Assembly (NCBI GenBank): GCA_013140755.1
Contig: JABFSF010000065.1
Location: forward strand, 1 to 39,565
Length of the DNA stretch: 39,565 nt
Direction of reading: 5' to 3'
Source: Methylotenera sp.
GTDB lineage: Bacteria; Pseudomonadota; Gammaproteobacteria; Burkholderiales; Methylophilaceae
A program made the position numbers and the translations under genes. Under the pieces are notes generated by a model. The model made no database searches. It saw only the letters and a list, made by a program, of their open reading frames with translations, and was not told where the DNA came from. Of this stretch, positions 1 to 10,200 are shown one piece after another; within the stretch, counting starts at the first letter, position 1, and the number at the start of each line of letters is the position of its first letter.

Positions 1-1318
1 CTCTATTTGCATACACGCCATATAAAATTACCGTATAAATACCATCGCTTTGACGAAGCCTGTAAAGGTAAATGTTGTCCATTTCTACTTGTTGGCTGAG
101 TTGTGCTAGGGCAGTTTTCAAAGTGTCATCTTGCATGATTAGGCTATCTAGCTTTGCACTCAATAATGATTGAATTTGCAAGCTAATGGCATCCACACTA
201 GTCATGAGCAATAGTTTTTGTGTGGCTTCTAACCGCTGGTTAATTAAACTTGGCTTAATCACTTGATCAAGCGGCGCGACCTTTAATGTGGGCAACGTGG
301 TGATTTGGCTTGCTTGCGGAGCAACTGCCATGGCAGATTGTTTGACTGGCGTTTGCTTTGTCATCACACTCGCTGCTTGCTGTGTAGCAGTCATTTGCTG
401 CATAGTTTGCCACCATCTAACGCCAAAAAATATCACCATTAACAACGCCAATACGCCTACCAAAATTGCTAGTTTTTGGTAGGGCTTAAACCACTGCCAA
501 GCACTTTCTTCACCAAACTCACTGTCTTGAATGGCTGCTTTGACGTGCTTGGGGCTGACTTGATGTACATTATCTGCAAAGGCGGCTAACAAAGCTTTAT
601 CTGCCAAAATATTCACACGTCGTACCAAACCCTGCGCTGATTTTGATAATTTTTTTATCGCAGCATCGGTAAATAGATGTGGTCCAAAATAGCCTGCCGC
701 ACGCAGGCGAAAAATTAAATATTCACCAATATCTTTAGTTTGCAATGGACCTAAATGAAAGCTGTGCGTAATACGCTCACGCAATTGGCGAATATGGGTT
801 TGATTAAGGTTGTCGTCTAGCTCAGGTTGCCCAAACAGCACGATTTGCAATAGTTTATCTTGCTTGGTTTCTAGGTTTGAAAGTAGCCTGATTTCCTCTA
901 AGGTTGCCAGTGGCATTCCTTGGGCTTCTTCTACAAATATCACCACCTGACGCCCTTCTGCATGGCGGCTTAATAAATAAGCTTGCAACGTTTGCATCAC
1001 TTTTAATCGGTCAGCATTTTTAGGGAGTTTGAGTTGCAACTCAAAGGCAATTGCGTGTAAAACTTCTTCAGGTGCAACGCTGGGGTTGGCTAAATAAATA
1101 CTTTCAATTTTTTCAGGCAAAATGGTTTGTAGCATACGGCAAAGCATCGTTTTGCCACTTCCCACCTCACCCACTACTTTAATAATGCCTTCGCCATTGG
1201 TGATTGCATAGACTAATGCATCTAGCACCGCTCCCCGATTTCCACCTGAAAAGAAAAAATCGGTATTCGGCGTAATTTTAAAGGGTGGCTCTTTTAAGCC
1301 AAAGTGAGGGTAATACAA
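1..1318 (-). CDS. ExeA/MshM-like AAA+ ATPase with C-terminal membrane segment (3' end cut by window)
   Basis: The visible 439 residues run off the left edge. The N-terminus reads LYYPHFGLKEPPFKITPNTD, the typical opening of ExeA/GspA/MshM ATPases. A Walker A (GEVGSGKT) and a Walker B (VVIFVEEAQ) follow, with the family segment LLQIVLFGQPEL. One hydrophobic helix (LAILVGVLALLMVIFFGV) then leads to an extracytoplasmic tail. At the window edge the tail shows IYTVILYGVYANR, which resembles the first strand of a SPOR domain. Members of this family energise or position secretin, pilus or exopolysaccharide machinery at the cell wall. The start is TTG at 1318: an in-frame stop lies just upstream, the only other possible codon is CTG, and GGA sits 6 nt ahead. 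The gap to the sigma54 activator gene is 18 nt, so the two are very likely co-transcribed. The family is well supported; the actual machine served is unknown. Confidence 0.87.
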   Translation of the reverse strand, partial: MYYPHFGLKEPPFKITPNTDFFFSGGNRGAVLDALVYAITNGEGIIKVVGEVGSGKTMLCRMLQTILPEKIESIYLANPSVAPEEVLHAIAFELQLKLPKNADRLKVMQTLQAYLLSRHAEGRQVVIFVEEAQGMPLATLEEIRLLSNLETKQDKLLQIVLFGQPELDDNLNQTHIRQLRERITHSFHLGPLQTKDIGEYLIFRLRAAGYFGPHLFTDAAIKKLSKSAQGLVRRVNILADKALLAAFADNVHQVSPKHVKAAIQDSEFGEESAWQWFKPYQKLAILVGVLALLMVIFFGVRWWQTMQQMTATQQAASVMTKQTPVKQSAMAVAPQASQITTLPTLKVAPLDQVIKPSLINQRLEATQKLLLMTSVDAISLQIQSLLSAKLDSLIMQDDTLKTALAQLSQQVEMDNIYLYRLRQSDGIYTVILYGVYANR

Positions 1319-1336
1319 GTTGAGTCCTACTAACAG

Positions 1337-2761
1337 CTAATCATCTTGGGTATTCATGCGACTATAAAGCGTGGTGCGATTCACATTAAGCAATTTTGCC
1401 GCTTGGCTTAAATTACCGTGCGTCATCTTCATGGCGGCTTCAATGTAAGCACGCTCCCATGTTTTCAGCACCACATCCAAACTTAAATTGGCTTGTCGTT
1501 GCAAATGCGCTTGCGCTTGCGCAACCAAACTTGGCATATCGCTAAAGTTAAGAGCTTCGCTCACCGATGCTTCTGGTTGTGTTAAATCAAACTCCGCGAT
1601 TAAATCTTTTTCTTTAACAGCTTTACCCGCATATTTTGCGATTAAGCGCACCACAATATTTCTAAGTTCGCGCACATTTCCAGGAAAATGATAATCCAAC
1701 CAAAGTAGCTGTGCATTAGCATCTAGTGTAAATGGAGCTCTTGCTATTTGATTGGCATAAAAATTCGTGAAATGTTCGCGTAAAATATGTTTATCTTCAC
1801 CCAACTCACGCAAGGGCGGCACTTGCACAGTAAACACACTTAAACGGTGATATAAATCTGACCTAAATTGTCCAGTACGCACTTCTGCGCGCAAATCACG
1901 GTTAGTTGCTGCAATAATACGTGCACGGCTTTTACGGGTTTGCGTTTCACCTATGCGTTGAAACTCGCCATTTTCTAGCACGCGCAATAATTTTGACTGA
2001 AGCTCTAAGGGCAACTCGCCAATTTCATCTAAAAACAAAGTGCCATCACCAGCATCTTCAAAGTAGCCAGTATGTGCTGAAATCGCCCCTGTAAACGCAC
2101 CTTTAGCATGACCAAAGAGGATAGACTCAGCCAACAAAGGGGAAACCGCAGCACAGTTAATAGATAAATAAGGTTGCAATAATCGCTGGCTCGCGTGATG
2201 AAAACTACTTGCAACCAACTCTTTACCACTACCTGACTCACCCTCAATCAACACAGGAAAAGGCGAATCAGCAAATTGCTGAATTTGCATCCGCAACGCT
2301 TGAATTGGCAAACTCTCACCAAGCAAACCACCATGAGCCTGCTCTGCCTTTACCTCATTAAGTTCTACATTTTGCACGGTGAGTGCATTAAGCAACATGT
2401 TTTTGAGCTTATCTACATCACATGGCTTAGCAATAAAATCCACCGCGCCCAATGAAAGTGCGCGCTTCACATTAACATCATCACTCTGACCTGATAACAC
2501 ATGAATTTTAATAGTGGGAGAATAAGCAAGCAAAGCACTAATGACCTTAAACCCCTCTTCAGGAGAGTGTGGCGCAGGCGGCAAGCCTAGATCCACCAAA
2601 GCCAATGCAGGCGGCGTATCTAATTGCTGCAACAAGCTTTTTAACTGCGCGTGAGACTCAGCCACGCACACCTCAAAATGCTTACTCAATACAAAATGTA
2701 AAGTGTCTGTGATTAAAGGATCATCATCAATAATCATCAATACTGGACGCAATGCCGACAT
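1337..2761 (-). CDS. PrsR-like sigma54-dependent response regulator
   Basis: This is an NtrC-class transcription factor of 474 residues. The receiver domain (about 1-125) has the acidic pocket IIDDD and phospho-acceptor Asp57 in ALVDLGLPP. The PEEGF insert and AVDFIAKP segment resemble the PEP-CTERM-box regulator PrsR. The AAA+ domain carries Walker A GESGSGKE, the sigma54-contact loop GAFTGA and Walker B TLFLDEIGE. A Fis-type helix-turn-helix closes the protein (GNLSQAAKLLNVNRTTLYSR). I place the start at ATG 2761 because AAGGG lies 6 nt upstream of it; an in-frame TTG at 2767 abuts that Shine-Dalgarno and is unlikely. No cognate histidine kinase lies in the window. Its targets are not shown directly, but the one sigma54-type promoter noticed here precedes the giant surface-protein gene (16685-16702). 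Confidence 0.93.
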   Translation of the reverse strand: MSALRPVLMIIDDDPLITDTLHFVLSKHFEVCVAESHAQLKSLLQQLDTPPALALVDLGLPPAPHSPEEGFKVISALLAYSPTIKIHVLSGQSDDVNVKRALSLGAVDFIAKPCDVDKLKNMLLNALTVQNVELNEVKAEQAHGGLLGESLPIQALRMQIQQFADSPFPVLIEGESGSGKELVASSFHHASQRLLQPYLSINCAAVSPLLAESILFGHAKGAFTGAISAHTGYFEDAGDGTLFLDEIGELPLELQSKLLRVLENGEFQRIGETQTRKSRARIIAATNRDLRAEVRTGQFRSDLYHRLSVFTVQVPPLRELGEDKHILREHFTNFYANQIARAPFTLDANAQLLWLDYHFPGNVRELRNIVVRLIAKYAGKAVKEKDLIAEFDLTQPEASVSEALNFSDMPSLVAQAQAHLQRQANLSLDVVLKTWERAYIEAAMKMTHGNLSQAAKLLNVNRTTLYSRMNTQDD

Positions 2762-2798
2762 GCACAACCCTTTTTAATATAAATTACCGCTGTTCGCT

Positions 2799-2827
2799 AC
2801 TATAGCCTTAAAGGATAATTCTATCAA
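2799..2827 (-). promoter_or_regulatory. sigma70-type promoter of the response-regulator gene
   Basis: On the minus strand, TTGATA (2822-2827) and TATAGT (2799-2804) are separated by exactly 17 bp. The predicted transcript starts near 2791, about 30 nt ahead of the ATG at 2761. The regulator is therefore expressed independently of the surface-protein operon upstream, which ends at a strong terminator. Confidence 0.7.
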
Positions 2828-2932
2828 TTGCTAAAAAGACGATGTAACACCACGAAATAAAAAGCTTGGCTTTTGCACCCAACGTTAAGTATTAGCTGAC
2901 TTACCAGCGCAGTACAATACTTGTTTAATAAA

Positions 2933-2966
2933 AAAAGCCCCCATCAACATGTTGATGGGGGCTTTT
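2933..2966 (-). terminator. Rho-independent terminator after the OmpA/barrel gene
   Basis: A perfect 34-bp palindrome (17 bp per arm, core GCCCCCATCAACA and its complement) begins 15 nt past the stop of the barrel gene. On the minus strand it is followed by a run of six T. It ends the giant surface-protein operon and separates it from the regulator gene. Confidence 0.88.
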
Positions 2967-2981
2967 AAGTGCTTGAGTTTA

Positions 2982-5900
2982 CTAGAACTTACTAATTAAA
3001 TTCACGTACCATCCATGGGAACGATAAGACATATCGGTCATATCATCTGAGAAGTCAGTAAAGTTATAACCACCGCCCACTTTTACATTGTTATTGAGAT
3101 GGCGATAGATGCCAACTAATGCGCCTGCTCTGCTGTCATCTGCTGCGGGGACATTCAGCCAGCGCACTTCTAACAAAGCATCCCAGTCGTGTACAAAATG
3201 CCAATCTGCACGCCCTACAACTAAATGCGCGTCCGCATCTACCCAATCACCCGTTGCTTTTGGTGCGCGGATTTCTGATTTGCGATAACCGTATTTACCG
3301 CCAATAGATAGCCATGGTTTGATGTCGTAAATCGCATCTACTGAGAGTATATGGCTACGTTGCTCATAGTCTGACGACACGCCAGCGGTGCTGATTGTAC
3401 TTGATGACGGCATGTTGGCAAAATAGGTATATTTAAATAAGGTATTGAGTTTATCGTTATTCACTGGACGATAAGCGTACCCTAATACACCTTCAACAAA
3501 ATCGGCATCAAAAGTGTTGCCTAGGCTGCTATCAGAAACTGAGAAGTTGAGCTTACCTAATGCACGCCAATCTGGTGTGGTTTGATAGCTAAGCGAGTTG
3601 CGCACCAGCCAAGTGGTACGCTTTCCTGCGGTTGAGCTATCATCGCTACGCCATTCAATGTTACCTGCATATTTGGTTTTTTCAATCGCGCGGCCGATGC
3701 TAAAGCTCAAAGCGGTGCGGTCTAAATCACCTGATACCGCATCAGCTAACTTGCCTGTTTCAGCTTTTGTACCGAAATTCCAGCCATCTTGAGCGGCTAA
3801 ATCTAGTCCAAAAGCATGCATTAAGCCAGTTTGCCCAACGCCATGCAATAAACGCTCTTCACCGTAAACGGTCATGCTATCGGTATAGCGTGATTTTGCA
3901 CCCGTAACCAATGTGCCTTGGCGACCACGATACAAACTATCGGTGCGGTCAGCATCTAGGGCGTAGTTAAGATAAAGTTGGCTTCTATCGGTCACTTGCC
4001 AATCACCGCCTAATTTTCCGCCAAAGCCTTGATTACCTGATGACGCTTCGCCAAGCAAGCTAAACTTCTCATTCACGCGCCATTTACCACCCGCGCCAAT
4101 ACGATCATTGTCTAAACGATTGCCCGAGTTACTCACCGTGTTTTGCACAAAGCCATACACATTCCAATCTGGGTTTTGTGCTTCACTATCAGGTTGATAA
4201 TCAATCTGCACACCTAAATCAGTACGATCACCATCTTGGGATAAGGTTTTACTCGCATTAGCAACGTAAGTGTCCATGTTATCAAGGCGAACACCCACGC
4301 TACCTGCCCAATTTTGCGTAAATTTTTGCTTCACTGATGCTTGTATGGCTTTGGTATCTTGTGTATCTGCATTTTTAACATCGGTTTTCACTTGCACTGA
4401 GGTTGCTTCTGTTATCTCCACATCAGTCGCAAAACCGACTTGTTTTGAGTCTTCATTCGTGATTTGCCCAGGGGATGAAAAGCCTTTTTCTCGGTCTTGC
4501 CAATAGACATTCACTTTACCTTTGGTAGAAGATAACTCACTTAAGTCTGCCGCGAACTCTACACGGTGTGCATTGGCATTTCCGCCTTGAGCGTTAATGC
4601 TATTAAACTCAAAGCCTCCTGTTGTCGATGATTGCGTGGCTGTGCCAGCACCGCTTGAACGGGCTGTTTCAGCCTTTAAATACACACCCGCTGAAATTCT
4701 ATACGTCGCATCAATACCATAAATATGCTGACGTGTCGCTTGATCACCCTGACGATAACCCGTTGCACCTATTTGCACTTTATCACCCAACCATTGCGAT
4801 ACGTGACCACCCACAGTCATATTGTCAATATCGCGAATGCTCGGCGTATATTCATAGCTCACCACCAAAAACACAGGATTCCCTGATAATGAGCCAGCGC
4901 GGACTAATTGGCTATCATCCGCAGTAGATGGTAGCGGTGAGGTTAATAATAAACGTCCTTGAATCGCATCAAAATCATAGTCTTGGGTCGCACTTAATTG
5001 CGTGGTTTTAAGCACGATGCCAGAGTCTTTATCGCGCACTTCTACCCATACTTTTTCTGAGCCACGTGTGGTATCTTGATGTTGCACATAGTAAAGAGAA
5101 CCACCTGTACCACGAAACTGCTCACGTGCGCCCAATGTGCCAGGGTCACCTACAAAGGCATCAATTTGTGATTTCTTTTGCCCAAAGCTGGTAGCAGTAT
5201 CACTACGCACTTTAAGGTTAGCACCATACATACCGCGGCTGTATTGCACTAAATCCGAGCCTGATAGTTGCGTTTGGAAATTACCCCACATCACGTGAGA
5301 TTCGCCACGTGCTAATTTCACGTAAAACTTGCCGCGCGTGGGCGCATCTTCAACCGTTGTAGAGTCATCGCCATACACAGGATAGTAACGATCAGGATCT
5401 AAGCGGCGCAATAAATAACGTGGGTCTTTATCGTCAAAATTCGAAAATAAATGTTTGATAGGCTGCTCTTTAGTGTCCGCAGATGCTGTTAATAGCCAAT
5501 CGCCTTTCACTTTGCCTTTAAGGTAAAAAGCTAAGCGTCCATCCACATAAGCTTCGTTATCAAAATGCTGCGTATCGCCAGTCACTAACTGGGCAGGGCC
5601 TGACGTTGAATTGCGCCCCCCTGTAATATCTGCCAAAGCAATATAGAACCAATCTTGGTCTGGAATATACAAGTTGCGGTTAAAGGTCATGGCTTCTGTG
5701 CCATTTTCTTCTAGCACTGCTACCTTCACCACATGGTTGCCCGCAGGTAAAATTTGACGTACTGCAAATTTTCCATTTTTATCCACTGGCACTTCTTCAC
5801 CTAAAAAGCGTACGGTTTGACCAGCTTTTAAATTGATACCATTTGCGGTGACCGCACCACCATTACGCACAGGAATATTATGCAGTTTTAAACGGTTTTC

Positions 5901-7217
5901 GCCGTATCCAATCAAGTTCTCACGCACATCCGCTTGCTTATCAGCAAGTGGTGTTGATTTTTCTGCAATTTGCAATGGTTGCGCAATCGTTTCATCAAAA
6001 TTACCATCTTGGTCATACACTCTTAATACATATTGCAGACTATCAAGTTCGCTCACCACCTGCCAATCGGCTTGACCATTTGCCGCAATTGGCAATACTG
6101 CCAGCGGGGTTGATTGCGTTGAAACTTCTGCGCTAAATAAACGTACTTCACCACGCGCAATCCAATGGCGATAATTGCTATACGAGGTAAACGTCACTTT
6201 TTGGTGACGCACCGCCGCGTTTGGAAACGCCACCAAGTTAAGTGATGGCTTTTCATCCATCGCATCATAACGCACTTGAATGTCTGATTCTTCTAAGGCC
6301 ACATCGGTACAACGCTGCACATCTGGGTCAACGGTGCCTGTATCAGGCGTGAGTTCTTGAAGTGGTACACCATCCACGCTAATGCGGAAAGGTTGTGTAC
6401 TAGCACGTGTACGCGTTGCCAGTACCGCCTCGCATGAGTTGAGTAGTGCTGGTTTTGCCACCTCAGCAGGCACTAATGGCAATGCTACTTGCGCTTTGGT
6501 TTTGCTCACTTCATCGTAACTGACTTTGATTTCAATACGACGGTTTTGTGCCATGCCTTGCGGACTATCATTGCTTGCAATGGGCGCACGATCAGCCATG
6601 CTCGCAATTTGCACGTTATTTAGATCAAGATTTAAGCCTTGCGCTAAATAATCTGCCGTGTTTTTAGCGCGCGCTAAACCTAAGCCATCATTATCTTGAT
6701 AAATCTTCTTGGCACGTGCAGATAACTTTTGATTATCGGTATGACCAATCACACTAATTTTAAGGTTTTCTTTACCTTTTAATTTAAGCACTAAAGCGTC
6801 TAAATTTTGTTTCAGTTGCGCGGTCAATTGACCATCACCAGAAACAAACAAAGGATTCACCGCTTGCTCAGCAGCTGGTGTACGCAATGTTTTTTCAACA
6901 GTTTCAAACTGTTGTTCAGCATGCGCTAAAGGCGCAGAGACTGTGTCCGCATCACTCATGATAAAGGTTTCAGTCGTTAGCTCACGCTCATGGTCACGTG
7001 CTGGCGCATGGCGCACACCAAGGCTATCTCCATTATCAATTCGCTTGCCATGTACGCTAGCGCATGATTGATCTTTCTCGCCGTCTTTATTTTCACAAGG
7101 CTTGCAATCTGCTTCAGATTGGCAGAAATCACCCGCTTGAGCAAAGGCTGAAGATACGTAAATTGCAGGTGTAATTAAAGCTGCATTCAACAATAATGCG
7201 GTTAGTAAACGGCTCAT
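2982..7217 (-). CDS. OmpA-domain outer-membrane beta-barrel protein paired with the DUF11 surface protein
   Basis: The protein has 1411 residues. A signal peptide ends near AFAQ27. A cysteine cluster follows (Cys32, 38, 41, 52), then an OmpA-like peptidoglycan-binding domain (about 120-235) with the expected GHTDN aspartate (Asp161) and NRRIEI arginine. After two Ig-like or interdomain stretches, the long C-terminal part (about 540-1411) has the alternating pattern of an outer-membrane barrel and ends in Phe (LISKF). The ATG overlaps the stop of the upstream gene by 4 nt (ATGA), and a perfect AGGAGGTG sits 5 nt ahead, inside the last codons of that gene. Barrel proteins of this type regularly accompany DUF11/SdrD_B proteins; I infer that it anchors or exports its partner. 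No enzymatic motif is visible. Confidence 0.85.
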   Translation of the reverse strand: MSRLLTALLLNAALITPAIYVSSAFAQAGDFCQSEADCKPCENKDGEKDQSCASVHGKRIDNGDSLGVRHAPARDHERELTTETFIMSDADTVSAPLAHAEQQFETVEKTLRTPAAEQAVNPLFVSGDGQLTAQLKQNLDALVLKLKGKENLKISVIGHTDNQKLSARAKKIYQDNDGLGLARAKNTADYLAQGLNLDLNNVQIASMADRAPIASNDSPQGMAQNRRIEIKVSYDEVSKTKAQVALPLVPAEVAKPALLNSCEAVLATRTRASTQPFRISVDGVPLQELTPDTGTVDPDVQRCTDVALEESDIQVRYDAMDEKPSLNLVAFPNAAVRHQKVTFTSYSNYRHWIARGEVRLFSAEVSTQSTPLAVLPIAANGQADWQVVSELDSLQYVLRVYDQDGNFDETIAQPLQIAEKSTPLADKQADVRENLIGYGENRLKLHNIPVRNGGAVTANGINLKAGQTVRFLGEEVPVDKNGKFAVRQILPAGNHVVKVAVLEENGTEAMTFNRNLYIPDQDWFYIALADITGGRNSTSGPAQLVTGDTQHFDNEAYVDGRLAFYLKGKVKGDWLLTASADTKEQPIKHLFSNFDDKDPRYLLRRLDPDRYYPVYGDDSTTVEDAPTRGKFYVKLARGESHVMWGNFQTQLSGSDLVQYSRGMYGANLKVRSDTATSFGQKKSQIDAFVGDPGTLGAREQFRGTGGSLYYVQHQDTTRGSEKVWVEVRDKDSGIVLKTTQLSATQDYDFDAIQGRLLLTSPLPSTADDSQLVRAGSLSGNPVFLVVSYEYTPSIRDIDNMTVGGHVSQWLGDKVQIGATGYRQGDQATRQHIYGIDATYRISAGVYLKAETARSSGAGTATQSSTTGGFEFNSINAQGGNANAHRVEFAADLSELSSTKGKVNVYWQDREKGFSSPGQITNEDSKQVGFATDVEITEATSVQVKTDVKNADTQDTKAIQASVKQKFTQNWAGSVGVRLDNMDTYVANASKTLSQDGDRTDLGVQIDYQPDSEAQNPDWNVYGFVQNTVSNSGNRLDNDRIGAGGKWRVNEKFSLLGEASSGNQGFGGKLGGDWQVTDRSQLYLNYALDADRTDSLYRGRQGTLVTGAKSRYTDSMTVYGEERLLHGVGQTGLMHAFGLDLAAQDGWNFGTKAETGKLADAVSGDLDRTALSFSIGRAIEKTKYAGNIEWRSDDSSTAGKRTTWLVRNSLSYQTTPDWRALGKLNFSVSDSSLGNTFDADFVEGVLGYAYRPVNNDKLNTLFKYTYFANMPSSSTISTAGVSSDYEQRSHILSVDAIYDIKPWLSIGGKYGYRKSEIRAPKATGDWVDADAHLVVGRADWHFVHDWDALLEVRWLNVPAADDSRAGALVGIYRHLNNNVKVGGGYNFTDFSDDMTDMSYRSHGWYVNLISKF

Positions 7218-10200
7218 TTCACACCTCCTTTCTCATTGGCTTTGCGCTCGAAGATTTCTTCCTCAAAAGAAAGTGCATAACAACAACCTGATTTTTTCCA
7301 AAGTTTTTCTAAGGTAGTGCGCACTTGCTTCAAGCGGTTGCGTACTAATTTTTCATCTTCACCCGATGCGTCATAAGCCAGACGTACCACTGATACTTGA
7401 CCACGTAATTTTTCAGGTAAAGCTGCTACGGCTGCGGCTAAACTGTCCGTCATCATGGATTCGTTCGCTTTAAACGCCTCATTACTAAGCTCCACACGAA
7501 ACACACGGTGAATCGCCGCACCAAAATTGAGCTTATTCAGCTTACCTCTGGTCATGCGCACATCACGCGGATTTTCAGTGGTTACACGGTAGCCGCTAGG
7601 CAAAGTACGCTCATCTAACTTCATCACAAAATTACTGCCACGGAACTCATTTGGCACCTCTGCACAAGTGATATGGAAGCGACCTTGGTCATCAGTGGTG
7701 ACTAACAAACCATTCACTGTGGCTAAGCGCACATTGGCAATTCCTGCTTCACCCTCATCTTGATAACCATTGGCGTTTTTATCATCAAACACTTTGCCGA
7801 TTAAATCTGAGCAATCAAAGGTTGGGTCTGGAATCACGCGCACAGTTGCCGTAGCAGTGTTAGAAACACGCGCATTTGCCAAGTTATTAGTGGCAAATGC
7901 GATATTCACATATTCACCTTCTGCCACACCTGAACCGACTACCAACATTAAACGAATCACACGTTTTTGTTGACCTGCAAAAGTTTGATTAACCCAAGTT
8001 AAGTCGCGTCCATTCACTTTTGGCTCTTTAGCTACACCATCAATTGTGGCTGTGCCTACTTTATATTTAAAACCTGGTGGTACTTGGTCATGAATATCAA
8101 TGTTAGTCAAATTCGCCGTAAGTGTATTGGTTGCAGTAACGGTGTAAGGGACTAAATCACCACGACTCACATTCACCAAAGGTGATGTTTTGGTCATTAA
8201 AATCGCACCGCCCAATATTGGGTCTAGCGGAATATGGTTATTAACAACACCACGACCCCCTGCAATATCCAAGTTGAAACTAAAGAAATAGGTGGTTGGC
8301 TGTACGCCCGTAGGCGGACCAGCTTGCGCCTGAATTGCATCAACCCCTGGTGCTGGACTGGGTGTAAACGCACCTGCCTGAGGTGGAATAATAGTAGAAG
8401 CGGGTGGTAAATAGCCGCCTGGCTGAACCACTTTAATGGTGTAAACACCATCACCTGGACAACCCAGGGGTACTGGGTTACGCAACAAGAATTGATACAT
8501 GCCTGTAGGACCAGTCAGCTGCGTATTGATACCACCAATCAAACAAGTAGCAGGCACAGCAACACCAGCATTTAGCAAGGTTACGGTTGCACCTGCTACA
8601 GGTAAGCGAGTCACCGCGTCATACACTACACCACTTGGATCAAGTGGTAAGTTTTGTTTAATCGTGGTCACACCCGCTACTAATTGCAATTGCGTAATCA
8701 CACCATCAACCACCTGACCATTTCTAGCAGCGTTATCATCTACAGACTGTGCCGCACCATAAATAGCATGGTTAATCGGATCGCGGAAACGCACCGTGTA
8801 GTAAGTATTAGGATCTCCCGTGGTTGATGGGAACAGACCTGCCACTGTGTAGTTGCCATTTGCATCTGTGGTTGATTTACCCACCATCTGACCTAAGCCA
8901 TTCAACACTTCAACAATGAAGCCTTTTACCTGCGCAGTGGCTGGTGAACCATCATTATCAATACGATCATGATTGACATCTAAGTAAACCTTACCTGTCA
9001 CAGAAGCCAAGTTTACAGAATCAAAACTCACAGGCGTTGGATCATTTTCACCTGCCTCATTAGCGTTACCATCTGCATCGGCATCAGGAGCATTGCCATT
9101 ATCAGACAAATCAGTGGCAATAACTGTGCCACCTGATGTTTGCGCAGTCGTGGCAGTAGCTTGGTTATTTTGCACTACCGTTGGTAATGCATGGGTGCCA
9201 AAATCCACCTCTGTTGTAAAGGTAATGGTACAACGCTCACCTGCTAATAGGTTTTGATTTCCAACTAACAAGTTGTTTTGACCAATCCCTGTAAACGGCA
9301 CTGCCGATATGTTTAGCACCGTACCAGTACATGCCGATACTGCTACAGGCGTGCTAATCGTAATACTTTTTGCTGTTGGGAAAGTCACATTTAAATTATC
9401 TGTCACTTGTACATTGGTTGCCGTTACAAATGGAGCAGGGTTAGCTACAATCAATGTATAAGGAATACGGTATTTTTTAACCCCTATTTGCACAATGCCG
9501 CTCACTGACTTAGCCACACCAATCGCCTGAGCTGACAAACTCACGGAGGTAGGAGAGGTATCATCACTTGGATCGCCATTGCCATTGGCATCAGGGTTAG
9601 CATCATCTACGCTGTTATCCGTCACATTGCCACCTACGGGTGATGTGCCTGTAGCCACAGCCGAATTATTAAATGGCCCTTGTGTGACTGGGAAGAAGCG
9701 CACCGTAAATGTAATTTGTGCACTAGATGCCGTACCTGCACCTATATTAGGCAGGCTACTTGCAGCAGGCACAAGCAAGCCTAGCCCAGCACCGCTACCT
9801 GTAAAGGCACCTGAGGATGTAAGTACTGCACCATTCAATGCCCCAGTAATTGCAGGAGCTACCGCAATGGTATATTGACCCGCCGTTGGCACTGCACTTG
9901 CAGTATATGTCCCAAACTTGCCGCTGACATTTGTACCTGTTAAGTCATCCGCTACCTGCACGTTACTTAATGCCGTTTCGCCAGCGTTTCTCACGATGAT
10001 TGTAAAGGGCACGTTGTAAGTACCATCGCCATTATTCACCACTGGTGCGGCTTGTTTTGCCACCCCAATACGTGGAATTGGCACAGGCGTTGGGTCATTC
10101 TCCCCCCCTTCATTGGCATTACCATCACCATCTGGGTCAGGGTCTGTACCATTATCTGAACTATCATTTACACTCGTGCTTGATAGTGCACCTGTGCCTG

